Shown here: piece after piece, positions 1 through 11,386 of the stretch
Layout: each line of letters opens with the position of its first letter
How positions within the stretch are numbered: position 1 is the stretch's first letter
Notes under the pieces: model-generated
What the model saw: the letters and a program-made list of their open reading frames with translations, nothing else
Told to the model about the DNA's origin: nothing
The model's database searches: none
DNA from: Jaltomata sinuosa
Lineage: Eukaryota; Streptophyta; Magnoliopsida; Solanales; Solanaceae
NCBI GenBank assembly: GCA_003996215.1
Contig: QJPP01003120.1
Span: 124,001-188,000, forward strand
Length of the DNA: 64,000 bases
Direction of reading: 5' to 3'
Program-made: the position numbers and the translations under genes

Positions 1-834
1 CAATTCATTATTTCACTACATGTGCCTTCTAAACGTGCTTAGTGCCTACGTTGAGGCTTGATTTCAAATGATCCATGAGCGTTTTAAGATTTTGGTCACC
101 TTGTAAATAGTAGAGTAGTGAATAAACTCCAAGGGTTTTCTTCATACCACGGTTCTTTCTAAAAAGCAAATTATTTCTTTTAATTTTGGTTTTCTTTTAT
201 TTTTTTTTGTTGTTTTTGTATCAAACCGGGTTGGTGTTTCCCTATGATAGATTGAGAGGCAACTTTCCTAAGATAAAATGTCAAGTTTTAGTTTAAAATT
301 GAGTCCATGTTTTGCTTGTCTCAAATTGGGCTCACCAAAAAATATTATTAGGAAGAAATTTTTGAACAAATTGAAGGAAAGAGGGAAAATGATTTTGAGT
401 AAAGCATTCTCTTGTAATGACTTGAACATTCCCCATTTGGCTTGATCGATTCATAAACGAGTGTGTAAAAGAACTCAAAATAGCTTGTCAAAGGTCATTT
501 GTCCCAATTGATTGTGAGACTAATTGTGAAATTATTGTGTTGTGATGCCTTGTGTGGTAAGGTTGTACTTAATTCTTGTGTGCATGTGTTGTCTAGAACT
601 TGCCCCGAATGTGATTCAAGGCAAAATACTAGATGTAACCAAGCTTGGAAGATGACCTTAGGCCCTTTTTGAATAAGCCATGTCACCCAAATTGACTTCT
701 CCTTTACAATGATCCTAGTAAGCCCCTTTGAGCTTGTGAATTTTATTTAGCACCTTGTTGATACCTTGACCCCTTTTTGGACCTAAATTTTTGTACCCAT
801 CCTCCCTAATGGCTTGAAAGTGAAACATAGTCTA

Positions 835-900
835 AAAGCCTAAGTTTTGGAGGGAGGATTCAAATGACAACATAGGTAAAAGCCTAAGTTTGGGGGTGTA
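835..900 (+). other. Two internal polypurine-like tracts in the Athila 3' region
   Basis: The word 'aaagcctaagttttgg' followed by purines occurs at 835-857 and again as 'aagcctaagtttgggggt' at 879-897. The second Athila copy has the same pair near 15526-15550 and 15570-15592. Both resemble the true polypurine tract next to the LTR (1782-1794). They could be additional plus-strand priming sites or relics of an ancestral duplication. Confidence 0.45.
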
Positions 901-1781
901 TGTACTAATATGGAAAAGAAAAGGAATGCATTTCAACAAAAGGTTGCACCACGTACCTAAATTTAGAAATGCTTCAAAAGAGTCCAATGAAATGAACAAA
1001 ATGGAAAGAAAAGAAGGAATTGGTTCTACCAAGTGAAGGTAATAAAAGGATGTCAAATGATCAAGATTAAAGGGAAACCTTGGGATTGTGAGAGGGAGAA
1101 ATAAGGTGAAGTTATTGTTTGAAAATGAGAGCGGTATTTTTGAATGATCACAAACAGTGTTAGAAAGGTTTAGTCACTTGAGCCAAATGCAATTCTCACC
1201 TTAACCCTAGACAACACTGTAACCCGCAAGTCCTTTGTAATTTCAAGCTTGATAACTCCACATTAGGGGCGAATTACATAAATGGCAAGCCTATGGTTCA
1301 ACGCATGTACACTGGAATTTCCTTGAGAGAGTGAGAGTCCTTTTGGTTCTCTAATAATCCCATTTGATTGTAAAATTACATGATTGTGAGTGGGATTCTC
1401 TCTTATGGTGAGTGGGATCACACACTTGAAAGGAATGATGAAGCCTCTATTTGAATTGAGAGGAATGAATGAGACAAGTTGTGTGGCAAATCTCGAGGCA
1501 AACCTTAAAGGTCCATGCCAATGACTTGAGAAGCTTGAATATTTTATTTTTAATGAGAAGTGAAGTCCTTTTGATAATTTTTTTGAAATGAAAAATTGCC
1601 TTGAGAATAAGCTGGTCCAAATTGAGATAAGCATTGTAGCTGAGTCTTTTTGTTTGAGTCATTTTGTTTGTTATTTTCTTAGTTGTAGAGTTTAGATTGA
1701 CTTTGTGTGTACCCTGTGTGTTTTAGAGCATAATTCATTCCTTATTTTATGAGTATTTTGCTTGAAGATAAGAAATAGTTC

Positions 1782-1794
1782 AAGTTTGAGAGTT
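1782..1794 (+). other. Polypurine tract of the first Athila copy
   Basis: The sequence aagtttgagagtt directly precedes the LTR start TGATAAG at 1795. It matches aagtttgggggtt at 16494-16506 in the second copy. A polypurine tract primes plus-strand DNA synthesis and lies immediately 5' of the 3' LTR, as here. Confidence 0.75.
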
Positions 1795-3218
1795 TGATAA
1801 GTTGATAATCTACTAACTTATTGAGCCTTTATTCATGAATTATTGCCAGGTTTTAACAAGATTTAGAGGTACTTATTGCCTTTATTGATGAAAATATAGG
1901 TACTCTTGTTCAAGAGTAGAAAACAAAGGAATTTAATCTAAAGAGATAAAAAGGAGTTGAAGTGTGAAGGAGATTAAAATAGAGGAAGAATTTATTGAGA
2001 GGTGCGGCCACTGTGAGACCCATACAAGGCGACGTGTGGTTTGCACCTCCCTTCGCACATCACCACCAAGGCAACTGGCATCACTGGTAGAAGGAGAAAG
2101 AGACATGTAGTGCACATAATGCATGGTGCGACTGCACATTGTGTCGCACATCGCGTTGCACCACTCTCGAAGGGCAATTTTGTCAAATTTCAAGTGACAC
2201 ATTGGGAAGCTTCTAAAACCCATTTTTGAGTGTGTACCTGATAGTTTTGGATAGTTTTTAGTTCATATCTTTTGAATACAGAATAGAACCCAAGGAAGAT
2301 ATAGAGAGTGCTCTTTCTCTTCATCTTCTACACTTGAATTCGTTTGTACTAAATTGAGCTTGGATTTGGATTTTAGTTTAATTATGAATGGAAGTATGAG
2401 TTACCCAATTGGTATATTATATTATTTCCTTAGTATGAACATCTAATTTCCTTGTCTAGGGGTATGTGTATGATGGGTATTTGAATTTGGGTATGGGTCT
2501 TGTTTAATTGAGCTTGTAATTGATGAATTGATATGAGTCTATTGAATATCTTAAGTTTTAATCATAAAATTGATGGTTCCAAACATTAATTGAGTTTTCT
2601 TAATTGTGTTCTTGCTTGAAAGAGGGGTTCATAATTCAGATAGGAATTCAATAGTGGGAATTTGAGATTTCCACCTTAGATTGAGGCTAGAAATAGTTTA
2701 ATCGACAGAAACTCTCATCTAAGAGTCTAAGCTAGAAATAGTATGACTTTCCCAAGAAATTGAATTGGTTAGTTTGTGTTAAAACCTATGGTGCTTGAAC
2801 AAAGACCATAGTATATATATTCAGAGGATCGAGAGATTACTGAATATGACTAAAACCAATGTTATTCGTATCATTAATCAAAAAAATTCTTAATTAATCA
2901 AGCACCCTAACCCTTTGAAGTATTCCATCGGAAGCATACCCCTAGTATTCCTCTTATTGATTACAAATCTTTTGTTTACTTTCCGTTTTTGTGTTGATAC
3001 CAAAGTTGCTATATAAATTTCCCTTTTCAATTACCCCAATCTTTACTTTTAAGTTGTTTGAACATTTACTCTCATAATGATTATTTTTTCGATGATCTTT
3101 TAGCGAATCATTACTCCACTCTCCGTGGATTCGACCTCGACACTCATTGGGTTAATTGTTTGTTTTGATCTGACGATCGCTACCACCTCCTTAGGGAGAG
3201 TGATTTTGAGCGTCATCA
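1795..3218 (+). repeat. 3' LTR of the first Athila-like element
   Basis: The repeat starts TGATAAG and ends CGTCATCA, with near-inverted ends TGATAA/TCATCA (TTATCA in the other copy). It aligns to the LTR at 16507-18006 along its length, including the 'attgaggctagaaatag' block near 2682 and 17472. It has no PBS after it, so it is a 3' LTR. At 2000-2170 it holds a cluster of CACA and GCGCAC-like words that also occurs near 16690-16960. A plus-strand frame at 2041-2229 lies in this cluster and has no recognisable domain. Confidence 0.8.
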
Positions 3219-3296
3219 GTAGCTCCCAGCTGAACTAACAATTTAAAACACCCTGGGAAAGAAAAGTAAAATAGGGTAGAGATTTTGTCCCGCCCA

Positions 3297-3420
3297 TCCT
3301 GCTATAGCGGCTTGCACACTGTTGGCGACACCGCTACAATGAAGAAATTCCTGCTATAGCAGGATCTCCATAGCGGGTCTATCCCGCAATGGCGGCCCCA
3401 ATGGCAGTAGCCCAGAAACT
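3297..3420. repeat. Cluster of CTATAGCGG-type short palindromic words
   Basis: Words such as gctatagcgg, gctatagcagg, catagcggg and aatggcggc recur every 20-40 bases in a locally GC-richer island. The same vocabulary recurs at 6505-6580 inside the neighbouring LTR and around 8590-8660. It is comparable in style, but not in sequence, to the word islands in the other LTR families here. Confidence 0.55.
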
Positions 3421-4288
3421 GCACTTTTATGCAAATTTCCCCCATTTCTCATTCCCTGTTATCAATAATAACCTTTGAAATCGCATCATGGTCTTAAATA
3501 TAACCTCAAGACTAACCCCAACAATGCATAATTCAGAATTTAGAACCATATTATTATAAAATCAGTTACAAAACACACCAGAAAGCTGTCCATATTATTT
3601 CATTCCCACTACCATACAGAAATAGTCCTTTCCCCCATGGTTCCCAACCAATCCTGACTTTCCTGAAACTAGAGTTTTCCCATAGTCACAAATTATTTTG
3701 TCCCCTTACCATCTTTACCAATGGTAAGTTCATACCCAAAATGTAATACAAAATTTTTCCATTAAGTCACATAGAAATTTATCACTAAAACTAATCACAC
3801 ATAACCAAGCCATGACCCCTCCCGGACCAAAATTTCACAGTAAGGCAAGCAATTACACACCACATATCCGCAGTCATTCAATCATTCAAATACACGTAAC
3901 CACAATCTCAAATTTCCTCACTAAAACAAGTTTTGTTTATTATCCTTTGTTCACCCCATGAATGACCGTTAGCCCGATCATCCATGAATTCACATGGCCT
4001 CTAAGACCAGATACCAATTGGAACCTTTCTGGTTCCAACCTTTCTTGCTTGTGTAATTTTAGCCGAAGTCAAATGACATACTTTTTCCTCGTTGAGATAC
4101 CAATTGAAATCAAGAGATACCAATTGGACACAACCAACACAAGAAAGAAATAGATCAAACAAAGGAGATAATGAAGTAGAACAATTTCCTTGAATGCTTC
4201 ATAGCTTCTCAAAGGTTAGATGTGGACGTCAACACACCAATCCACAAGACATTATTCGACACTTGCTTTTGTACTGGAAGATCGGTAA

Positions 4289-4306
4289 CCTAGGCTCTAA
4301 TACCAA
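4289..4306 (-). other. Primer binding site, initiator tRNA-Met type
   Basis: On the minus strand the sequence next to the LTR reads TTGGTATTAGAGCC, close to TGGTATCAGAGC, the complement of the 3' end of plant initiator tRNA-Met. It starts two bases inside the LTR boundary at 4309. This fixes the orientation of the element as minus and makes 4309-6711 its 5' LTR. Confidence 0.65.
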
Positions 4307-5437
4307 ATTGTCATGACCCAACTATCGGGCCGTGCGGTCACCTACTCTAAATCACCTAGAGTGAGAACTCTTACCACCGGATTTAAAATAGGTATGCGAA
4401 AGTAATTAAGAAAGCACAACTTTACCTTTAGTATTTAAAAATAGTTACATAACTCTGAGTAAAATGAAATCTTTTACAAAATTCAAATAAAAACCCTCCC
4501 TAGGAACTAGTCTAAATAGGTACAAGATCTTCTAAGAGAAGTACAATAGCAAACAAGAAACATCTTCAACCATAGGAAAAGAGGAGTAGAATCTATTGGA
4601 GATCACCGTCGTCTTTTCCTAGGAACATCACTGATCCTGCAACCAGACTATACCAAAAGGTATAGCAAGAGTAGTATCAGTACAAACAATATGTACTGTT
4701 AGGCATCATTTTTTGACCCAAATCTATCGCATAATATCATGTAAAAATCCAAAAGAAAACATGCAACTTGAAGTTATACAATCATGGTCCTTCATCAACA
4801 GCCTTTACTACAATGGTATAACATCCATGAACCTATACACTCGGTCCTAAGTCTCCCTACCTCATTGCGCTGCCAACTCCACCATTAGGAGCCATTTCCC
4901 CCTTCTATCCTAGTCACAGCCTGACCCCGTATCACACCAAAGCTTTCCAAGCCTACCCAACTTACCAACACTAGAATTACTTTAATGGTTCCAATCCCAA
5001 AATCACAGTTGCTAACTATCATTGTTAGTCGGTCCGTCCCTCTCGCTCGAGATCCTATGCCAACAACCCTAGCCCTTGACCCTTAGCCAATTAATAGACA
5101 ACATGCATACTCTTATTACCATCCTGACTCAACCACCATATACCCATATCCCATCTCACAATGTACTAAACCCCATAACATCATGGCACATAAATCAGAC
5201 AACTACCCATTTATGATTCCAACACATCTTCCAATAACCTGAACCACCCAGGGTTCTCTAAGACATCATCTACAGTGTTTAACATGCAATCTCGATCTAT
5301 ACAAGAACCATCCCAGCATTTAAGCACACTATTCTAGCCACTCATAGACCAATATATAGTAATTACATCACAAGAAATAAACTTGGTTCACTCATGGAAC
5401 CAATAAATAGAAACATGACCAAACATGTAGCAGGCGT

Positions 5438-5575
5438 GGTACCTGAGCCAACCATAAGAGAACCTGTACCAGGAATGATACTCGAGCCAACTGATAGATA
5501 TCCCATACCAGAAGGGTAAATGATCCAACCAAAGAACTATACCAGGAATGGTACCCGAGCCAACCAAAAGTCACA
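5438..5575. repeat. Short tandem repeat, period about 35-39 bp, 3.5 units
   Basis: Units begin at 5438, 5477, 5515 and 5550 with ggtacctgagccaac, gatactcgagccaac, ggtaaatgatccaac and ggtacccgagccaac. Each full unit ends with ataccaggaat or a variant. The array lies inside the LTR 4309-6711. Confidence 0.7.
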
Positions 5576-6504
5576 GTCATCACAACAATCACAACCACAA
5601 TAAAAAATAACTCACACTTGTAAAACCAACAAGTATTTAAGATAGTCTATTACATGAGATTGACAATCGGATATCATTAACATTCATTACCTTATTCCCT
5701 AAAATACGTAATGTACATGCAATACTAATAAAATAGTCAACACACACACATAACATAATCTGCAAAATAATTCAACCATCACCTACTATAACTGACCTGG
5801 TTCATTATCCCAGCTTTTAAGGCCTATCCGAAGTAATTCTAGCCTAATTATTTAAGCACATAATAGTAAAATCCCCACACTGTACTTATTTAGAAACATA
5901 CAACCATCCCTCCTAATACAACAAACTCGGTACCTTCCTGGTTCATCTCATTTTCCATATTCATACTAAACTCGGGAATCCACTATGACCTAGCAATCCA
6001 TTTACATATAAACATTACTGGTTCCTCAAACCTACCCAAAATCTAGTCTCCCTAGGATTTAGAACCCTAATATCAACAATGAATCAAGTATTGGGGTCAC
6101 CTTCCTCATAACAGAATAATTCCACCATAAACAACACTACAACTAATGCATATATTCCTCCATACTATGTGCCCAAGGGCCTAGGAATGAAATCTTCCAT
6201 CAAACTTCAACATATTATGCCTTAGTAAATAGGTCTAAACTACTCAGTTAAGCCTAGCCTACCTGGGCACCAAACAGCTACTGCAGAAGTCTGAACACAA
6301 ATTTCTGGCTCCATGGAGGAAAATCCTGACAGAGATAGGCCTAGAATCCATGGGTTTTACCCCATTTGTGTAGGAATCTTTCCTCTTCATTGCTCCCATG
6401 CTTTGGAGTAGCCTAGAAAGGTTTTTGGAGAAACCCTCATCCTTTTTGCAATTGAAGAGGAAAAGTCCAATATAAAATCCATATTTTCTAGCTATTGGTT
6501 CTGT

Positions 6505-6580
6505 CAACCTACTATAGCAACTTTCCAGCCACTATAGTGGTGGCTCTATAGCAAAAAATTCCCGCTATAAAGGGATGATG
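6505..6580. repeat. Second CTATAG word cluster, inside the LTR
   Basis: The run contains ctactatagcaac, cactatagtggtgg, ctctatagc and cgctataaagg within about 75 bases. Vocabulary matches the cluster at 3297-3420. Its place, roughly 150-200 bp from the LTR start on the minus strand, parallels the word islands of the other LTR families. Confidence 0.55.
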
Positions 6581-6962
6581 TCAGCCCGAGCAAAATTTCA
6601 ATTTTCAAAATTCTTCGTCGTGTCACTCCAAATAAATTTAATAGCGTATTTCAATAATCACTGCAACCCACAATGAGGTGCCTTTAAATAACCACTGAAA
6701 AGGTCATTACATATAAGTACCTGAAGGGGTCAATGAGAATTGGGTAAAGGAGTTCTATGAATGTCTCCCTACCATTAACTAGAACATCCTAAGCCCCATC
6801 ATACATGTTCAGGGTGAGAGCATTAGAATTTTAGTTACAGCTATCAATCAGGTCCTAGGGTTTCCTCAATCCTCCAAAGACTGAATACCTAGAAAAAAGG
6901 GAGGCTGATAATGGGAAATGGCTGGTGAATACACTTGTACTAGAATAGCATAGGGCCTCAAC

Positions 6963-8149
6963 TCCTTGGGTTAAAAATAACACATGGATTAAGAGAATAG
7001 AATTCACTCCTGATGCTCGAGGGTGGCTAAATTTGGTGTCTATTTTGGCAGCACTTCGGACCTGATATATCCCCGAGCACTTATAGTAGCATGCTTATAG
7101 GACAGGGTGATGGTAAATGCAGGGGAGCCTATTGTAAAGGAATTGAATAACTTCGCAATACTGCATCTCAGGGACCTGCCCTTCCCCTCATTGATTACTA
7201 CCTTGTGAAGGCAGGTGAATGTGTGCATTGATCCTGTGGATCACATAACCGACCATTAAAATCCCTTTGACCCACAGAAGATTAAAGATTCCCCTAGTCT
7301 CAATAATAAGAATAGGAACATAGTCTCCATTTTAGATATAGGTTTTTGGTCTTAATCAAAATAGGTCAAGGGCACATCGAAATGGTCGGTAGCTGCTTAG
7401 TCTAATCTAAGAGTTTAATGTTCTTAATCCTTACTGCTTTTCTCAAATAAAAAAAGAAGAGGGTCGATTTAGGCTCTTTCCCTTCAATAGTGTAGCCGCG
7501 ATAGTAGGTACTACGAGCCCTCTATCCCACGCATCTAACCAGCGTGTTTGTGATTATTCTAGAAGAAATAAAACAAAAGATATGGTAAATCTAGGACAGT
7601 TATTTTATGAGGTCTACCCAATGCTAGATGCAGAGGCACATCAATTATTTTAATTTCTCAGGATAGCCTTTTTTAGCTTCTCGGGTCTATTTATTAATTC
7701 AAGATCCCTCTTACTAACTAGAATCAAAGAATTTGTAGATATATTCCACCCAAAATGGGAATGGACTAGGGTCTGAGGAAGGTAGTAGTAGCGGTCAGCG
7801 CTGTGGTAGGATTGGGACTAGTTCTACCCCAACCACAATTACTTTAGAGCAGCTAACAGTGGATGTGGCTTCCCTGAAGATGATATTGGAGGGCCTGCCA
7901 TAGCCTCTACTGGAGATTGTTCCCCCTTTGGCATTTGGACCATCGAATGTTGCAGGTCAGTCACTCCCCCATGACACCTTCGAGTCCCTAGCACAGGCCC
8001 ATGTTGAGCTCCAGGAAGAGCTGAATATGGAGAAGAATAAAGGACTCTCTAGGAATAAGATGTTGGTTCACGTGTGGAAGGCGATTAAGTCCTTAGTCAA
8101 GCACCTCACTCTGAGTCAGAAAGTGCCCAAGGTGAGAAGAGAGGATGCC
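6963..8149 (+). pseudogene. Decayed 'putative plant transposon protein' gene (Transposase_32-like)
   Basis: Two overlapping frames give recognisable pieces. Around 6985-7055 the translation contains TPDARGWLNLVS, then a frameshift, then around 7065-7200 it contains VNAGEPIVKELNNFAIL and LPFPSLITTL, followed near 7230-7300 by IDPVDHITDH and NPFDPQKIKD. These resemble a domain that is very common in repeat-derived proteins of Solanum and Capsicum, annotated as putative plant transposon protein. A low-complexity, coiled-coil-like tail follows at 7766-8149 (LEQLTVDVASLKMILEGLP, then a stop, then AQAHVELQEELNMEKNK). Stops and frameshifts interrupt it throughout. The family's biochemical function is not established, and I assign it from memory of motif wording only. 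It lies between the LTR 4309-6711 and the truncated Athila LTR. Confidence 0.45.
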
Positions 8150-8679
8150 TAGGAGTTCTCCTTCTTCAGTGGGTTGGATGAGAAGAAGTTCAATGACTCG
8201 AGCACCGGTAATTGATGTAGTTCCTAGAGCATTTTCCCGCCCCTCATTCCCCTATTATTACATTGGTACAAAGGCCCTTCTTAGACAATTTCCTTACTTT
8301 CTTGCATATTCGGATAGTCTTTTATTTTTGTTCTTATTGTTTTTTGGATGTTGCGGATGCCATTGGTGGCATTCAAAGGATGATGGCCTTGCTTGTTGGC
8401 CGATATAATTTATAGAACTGCTTTTATATGTTTTTAACTCTCAAATTTGCTTGAACAGGTGAAGCCCCCAAAATAGGGGACTGAGAAAATGAGCTAGTAG
8501 TTTGTGCCAGTTCACTGTAGTGGGCGAGCTCTTACCACGGCAAACTCATTGTGGAGAGTAATGGATCACGACTGTAGATCAGGCTTGCTATAATGGTCCC
8601 TTCCTGAAAGAGGCAGACTCGATGTCGTGAGAAAAGCTTTGCTATAGCAAAGGAGCGGCTAGAATGCCTGCTAAAACTT
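8150..8679. other. Unassigned stretch with CTATAGC words
   Basis: A short plus-strand frame at 8145-8408 encodes a hydrophobic C-terminal half but has no family resemblance and is probably spurious. From about 8580 the words gctataatgg and gctatagcaaaggagcgg recall the clusters at 3297 and 6505, which suggests an LTR fragment of the same family. Nothing else is evident. Confidence 0.35.
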
Positions 8680-9496
8680 ATTCATTTCCATTTGGTATTT
8701 GTTCTTATTCATTTAGAATGAGTGGCTAAGTCTCCTTGTCTAGGGGTGTGTTGATGATGACTACTTGATATTGGGTGTGGGTCTTGTCTAATTGTGCTTA
8801 TAATTGCTAAATTGATATGGATCTAGTGAATTCTCCATGTTTTAACTCTAAAATTAATGGTTACAAACATTGATTGAAATTACTTGATTGTGTTTTTTCT
8901 TGAGAAAGAGGTTCATAATTTCGGATGAGAATTCACTAGTGAGGACTTGGGATTCTAGTTAGATTGAGGCTAGAAATAGCTCAATTCGCCAAAAACACCT
9001 ATTTAAGAGTCTAAGCTAGAGATAGTGTGACTTCCTCAAGCATATGTTGGGATGTTATTGTGTAAACAATGGTTCTCTAACACATACCATTGGAAATTTG
9101 TTGTTAGATTGAAAGATTAGCATTCACACTTAAAACTAATTCTACCTATATTATTTATAAAGAATTTACATGATTGGACAAGTACCCTATCCCATGTTTG
9201 AGTTCCATCGGAGGCATACCCCTAGTTGTCCTCTCTCTTGATTCAAACTCGTGTTTAATTTACGTCTTTAATTCGAATTACGAATTGTGACAGATTTCCC
9301 AATTCCCTTGTTTCCCCTTTTTTACTTTTATTGTTATTTGAACATGAACTATATTAGTGATTGATATACGACAATCCTTTCGGCAACTCTACCATTCCCT
9401 TTGGGATCAACCCCGACTCCCATCGGGAATTATAAATTTTATTTTGCTTATCAATTGCTTTCATCTTGTATGGAGAGTGTTACTTGAGCATTATCA
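8680..9496 (+). repeat. Truncated 5' LTR of the Athila-like element
   Basis: It aligns with 17196-18006 of the 3' LTR, starting near the shared word catttggtatt, and ends with TTATCA at 9491-9496 right before the PBS. The first part of the LTR is absent; unrelated sequence with CTATAGC words lies to its left. The promoter-bearing half would therefore be missing. Confidence 0.8.
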
Positions 9497-9500
9497 AAAA

Positions 9501-9518
9501 TGGCATCGTTGCCAGGGA
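9501..9518 (+). other. Primer binding site, tRNA-Asp type
   Basis: The sequence tggcatcgttgccaggga lies four bases after the LTR end. It resembles tggcgccgttgccgggga, the site in Athila and related elements said to pair with tRNA-Asp. Two mismatches are visible. Confidence 0.75.
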
Positions 9519-9685
9519 ATGGTGTTTGAGTAACCTTTTTGTTTGAATATTGAAATTACCTTGTGAGTTTTTTGTTTTCTTTTTACCTTATTTGTTGTTT
9601 CTGGTTGTTTGAACAGGTTGCGTGCATAAATTCCTAAAACATCACCCCCTAATACTTCTTACTCGACCTATATGTACTTAAGAAG

Positions 9686-10271
9686 TTGACTATAGTAGGT
9701 CATATGTTGAAAATGTCGAAAGCCGAGGGGGCAATAGGTACTAGCTCTGCTAAAGAAATTGATGAATGGAGGAAAAATGGTGCACGATGGGATAGAGAGA
9801 TATCCATCACTAAAACACTCCTCAAATTTATGGCCATGAGTATGGTGAAACATACAGTTGAAATGGTTAACACGATTAGTGTTGTTGGGGCTGTGAAATT
9901 CGTAGAAGACGTAGACTATTCTAGTGAAATTAGTGAAGAGGCATTGGCTATAAATCATGAGATAGGTTCCCATGAAGGTCTTTAAAAAGCAATTCCGAGT
10001 TCAGGGAGACAATATCATGGGAATCAAGGTTGGAACATAAAAAAATGATGGTTCTTGGATTGAAAATATGCTTGCAAGAGTGTTGGAGAAGGTAGAGTCC
10101 ACTGATGATGGTGTCAGGCAGTTGAGATATGATTTGGGTAGTCTAGCTCAAACTGTGCACTCACACTCTGTTGCTATCGAGAAGCTTGAAGAAAGAATGG
10201 TATGGCTTACCTCTCAATTCAAATCTAGGAAAGTCGATAGAGATGAAGAAATTAGTGATCTACAAGGCTAA
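9686..10271 (+). pseudogene. gag: gag C-terminal remnant (Athila-like)
   Basis: Gag forms the virus-like particle in the cytoplasm. Only its C-terminal part is left here. Frame 9686-9985 contains a helical segment with KTLLKFMAMSMVKHTVEMV, and frame 10068-10271 contains MLARVLEKVESTDDGV, LRYDLGSLAQTVHSHSVAI and EKLEERMVWLTSQFK. The latter resembles the coiled-coil 'RxDLxxxxQxVxxHxxxIxxLExQMxQLS' region found after the capsid domain in solanaceous Athila/Ogre gags. The capsid domain expected upstream is missing: only about 170 bases of T-rich leader separate the PBS from this remnant. A stop at the end of the first frame splits the two pieces. Confidence 0.65.
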
Positions 10272-10525
10272 TCCGATGAGATCGAATGTGTAACTCCAAC
10301 AGAAAATAAGCCTACAAGAAAAAGGATTGTGGGAAATAGTCTAACAAAAATGAAATATCAATAGAACAAAGTAGCCAAGGTGTGCAAACCTTCTCCCAAG
10401 TGTCCACCTCCCTTTCTGCAATGACTATTGCAGGAAAAGGAATAGGAGCAACCAAGAGGATTTGAACCCATGTTGAGAAAAATTATCATCAACATCCCAT
10501 CAATTTTCTAGAGTATGCTTATTTT

Positions 10526-11386
10526 GTGAAGGATATGTGCATTACAAACAACTTCAGGGATTGTGAGATCATTCACATGTCTCCCCAAAGTAGTGCAATA
10601 CTATCGGGTAAACTCGTTAATGATGAGGCGACTCTGGGTGTTTTTACCTTTTATGATATGAATGGGGTGCATCAGTCTATAAGATTAGTGTGTAATGAGA
10701 ATGCAAGTGTGAACTTTATGGCACTCACCACTTTTAGATGATTAGAGCTTGACCAACCCACCCTTACAAATATAAAGTTGCTCATGGCGGATCGATCAAT
10801 GAAATATGTCGTAAGGATTGGACGTGATATTTTGGTGAAGATGTGTTGTCGTGTATATCCTATGGACTTTGTTGTGCTTGATTGAAATGGGGGCTTTGAA
10901 ATACCAATTATTTTGGTGCAACCAAGTCTTAAAACAGGGTACACATTAAATGAAATAAATTTGGGAGAATTCAAATTCTCCGTGAATGAGGAAGAGGCAA
11001 CCTTTGATTTTTGTAGGTCCATGAATCAGCCAAATAACCTTCAAATAGCTTTTGCAATTGGCAAGATTGAAGAAAGTGTTGACTTGTACGTGAAAGAGGT
11101 GTTAGTGGATGAAGCATTGGAAGCGGTATTGTTAAATTATGATTGTGAGGGCATAGAAGAATATGATGAGATATGTTGTGCTTTAGTGGGAATGAGCTCC
11201 TACTCGTATCCTCTGTAGAAGCTCGATCTTGACTTGAAAAATTATCAAACACCCCCCTCTGAACCTTCAATTGTCGAACCACCTACATTGGAGCTCAATC
11301 CATTACCATCACACTTGAAGTATGCCTACTTAGGTGCTAATGAGACCTTGTCGGTCATAATCTCCAACAATTTGAATGGAAAATAA
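10526..11386 (+). pseudogene. pol: Retropepsin protease and PR-RT linker (Athila-like), broken
   Basis: The aspartic protease would release Gag and Pol subunits. One frame is readable from 10526 to 11386 with stops near 10739, 10883, 11216 and 11384. The region corresponding to the catalytic D-x-GAS motif reads NENASVNFMALTTF, so the catalytic Asp is replaced by Asn and Gly by Asn. Downstream LLMADRSMKYVVRIGRDIL and EIPIILVQPSLKTGY match the usual 'LLMADR...GILxDVLVKV' and 'VPIILGRPFLATG' segments. The linker to RT contains ELNPLPSHLKYAYLG, the standard lead-in to RT. Loss of the active-site Asp alone would make it inactive. Confidence 0.7.

Larger units (their letters stand above)
1..1794 (+). 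mobile_element. 3' internal noncoding part of a first Athila-like Ty3/gypsy copy (cut by window edge)
   Basis: This stretch aligns along its length with 14780-16506, the noncoding region between pol and the 3' LTR of the more complete Athila-like element. Shared blocks include the 'gatagattgagaggcaac' word at 246 and 14943, the 'caagggttttctt' word near 137 and 14838, and the ending that runs into the polypurine tract. No credible coding frame is present; the short frames on both strands show no domain. In Athila elements this interval can hold an envelope-like gene, but I see none here. The element's pol and 5' LTR lie outside the window to the left. Assignment to Athila comes from the second copy, whose pol and PBS can be read. 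Confidence 0.75.
3219..4308 (-). mobile_element. Internal remnant of a minus-strand gypsy element, cut on the left by Athila
   Basis: The segment lies between the first Athila LTR and a PBS/LTR pair read on the minus strand, so it should be leader plus gag start of that minus element. I find no readable gag domain. The part near 3962-4260 resembles the leader that precedes gag in related elements. The left end is abrupt at the Athila LTR, so most of the internal region has been lost or displaced. Confidence 0.45.
4309..6711 (-). repeat. 5' LTR of a minus-strand gypsy element
   Basis: Plus-strand ends are TGTCATGACCC at 4309 and GGTCATTACA ending at 6711, so on the minus strand it starts TGTAATGACC and ends GGGTCATGACA. 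The same termini bound the LTR at 34894-38191. It is 2403 bp long and contains a 39-bp tandem repeat (5438-5575) and a CTATAG word cluster (6505-6580). No second copy with a confirmed boundary is in the window. The frames inside it are short and show no domain. Confidence 0.65.

Noticed and set aside
1263..1634. 123-codon minus-strand frame
   Set aside because: It lies in the Athila 3' noncoding region; the second Athila copy does not keep it open, and no family resemblance is visible.
8145..8408. 87-codon plus-strand frame with a hydrophobic C-terminus
   Set aside because: There is no homology or supporting context, and the Phe/Leu-rich end comes from T-rich DNA.
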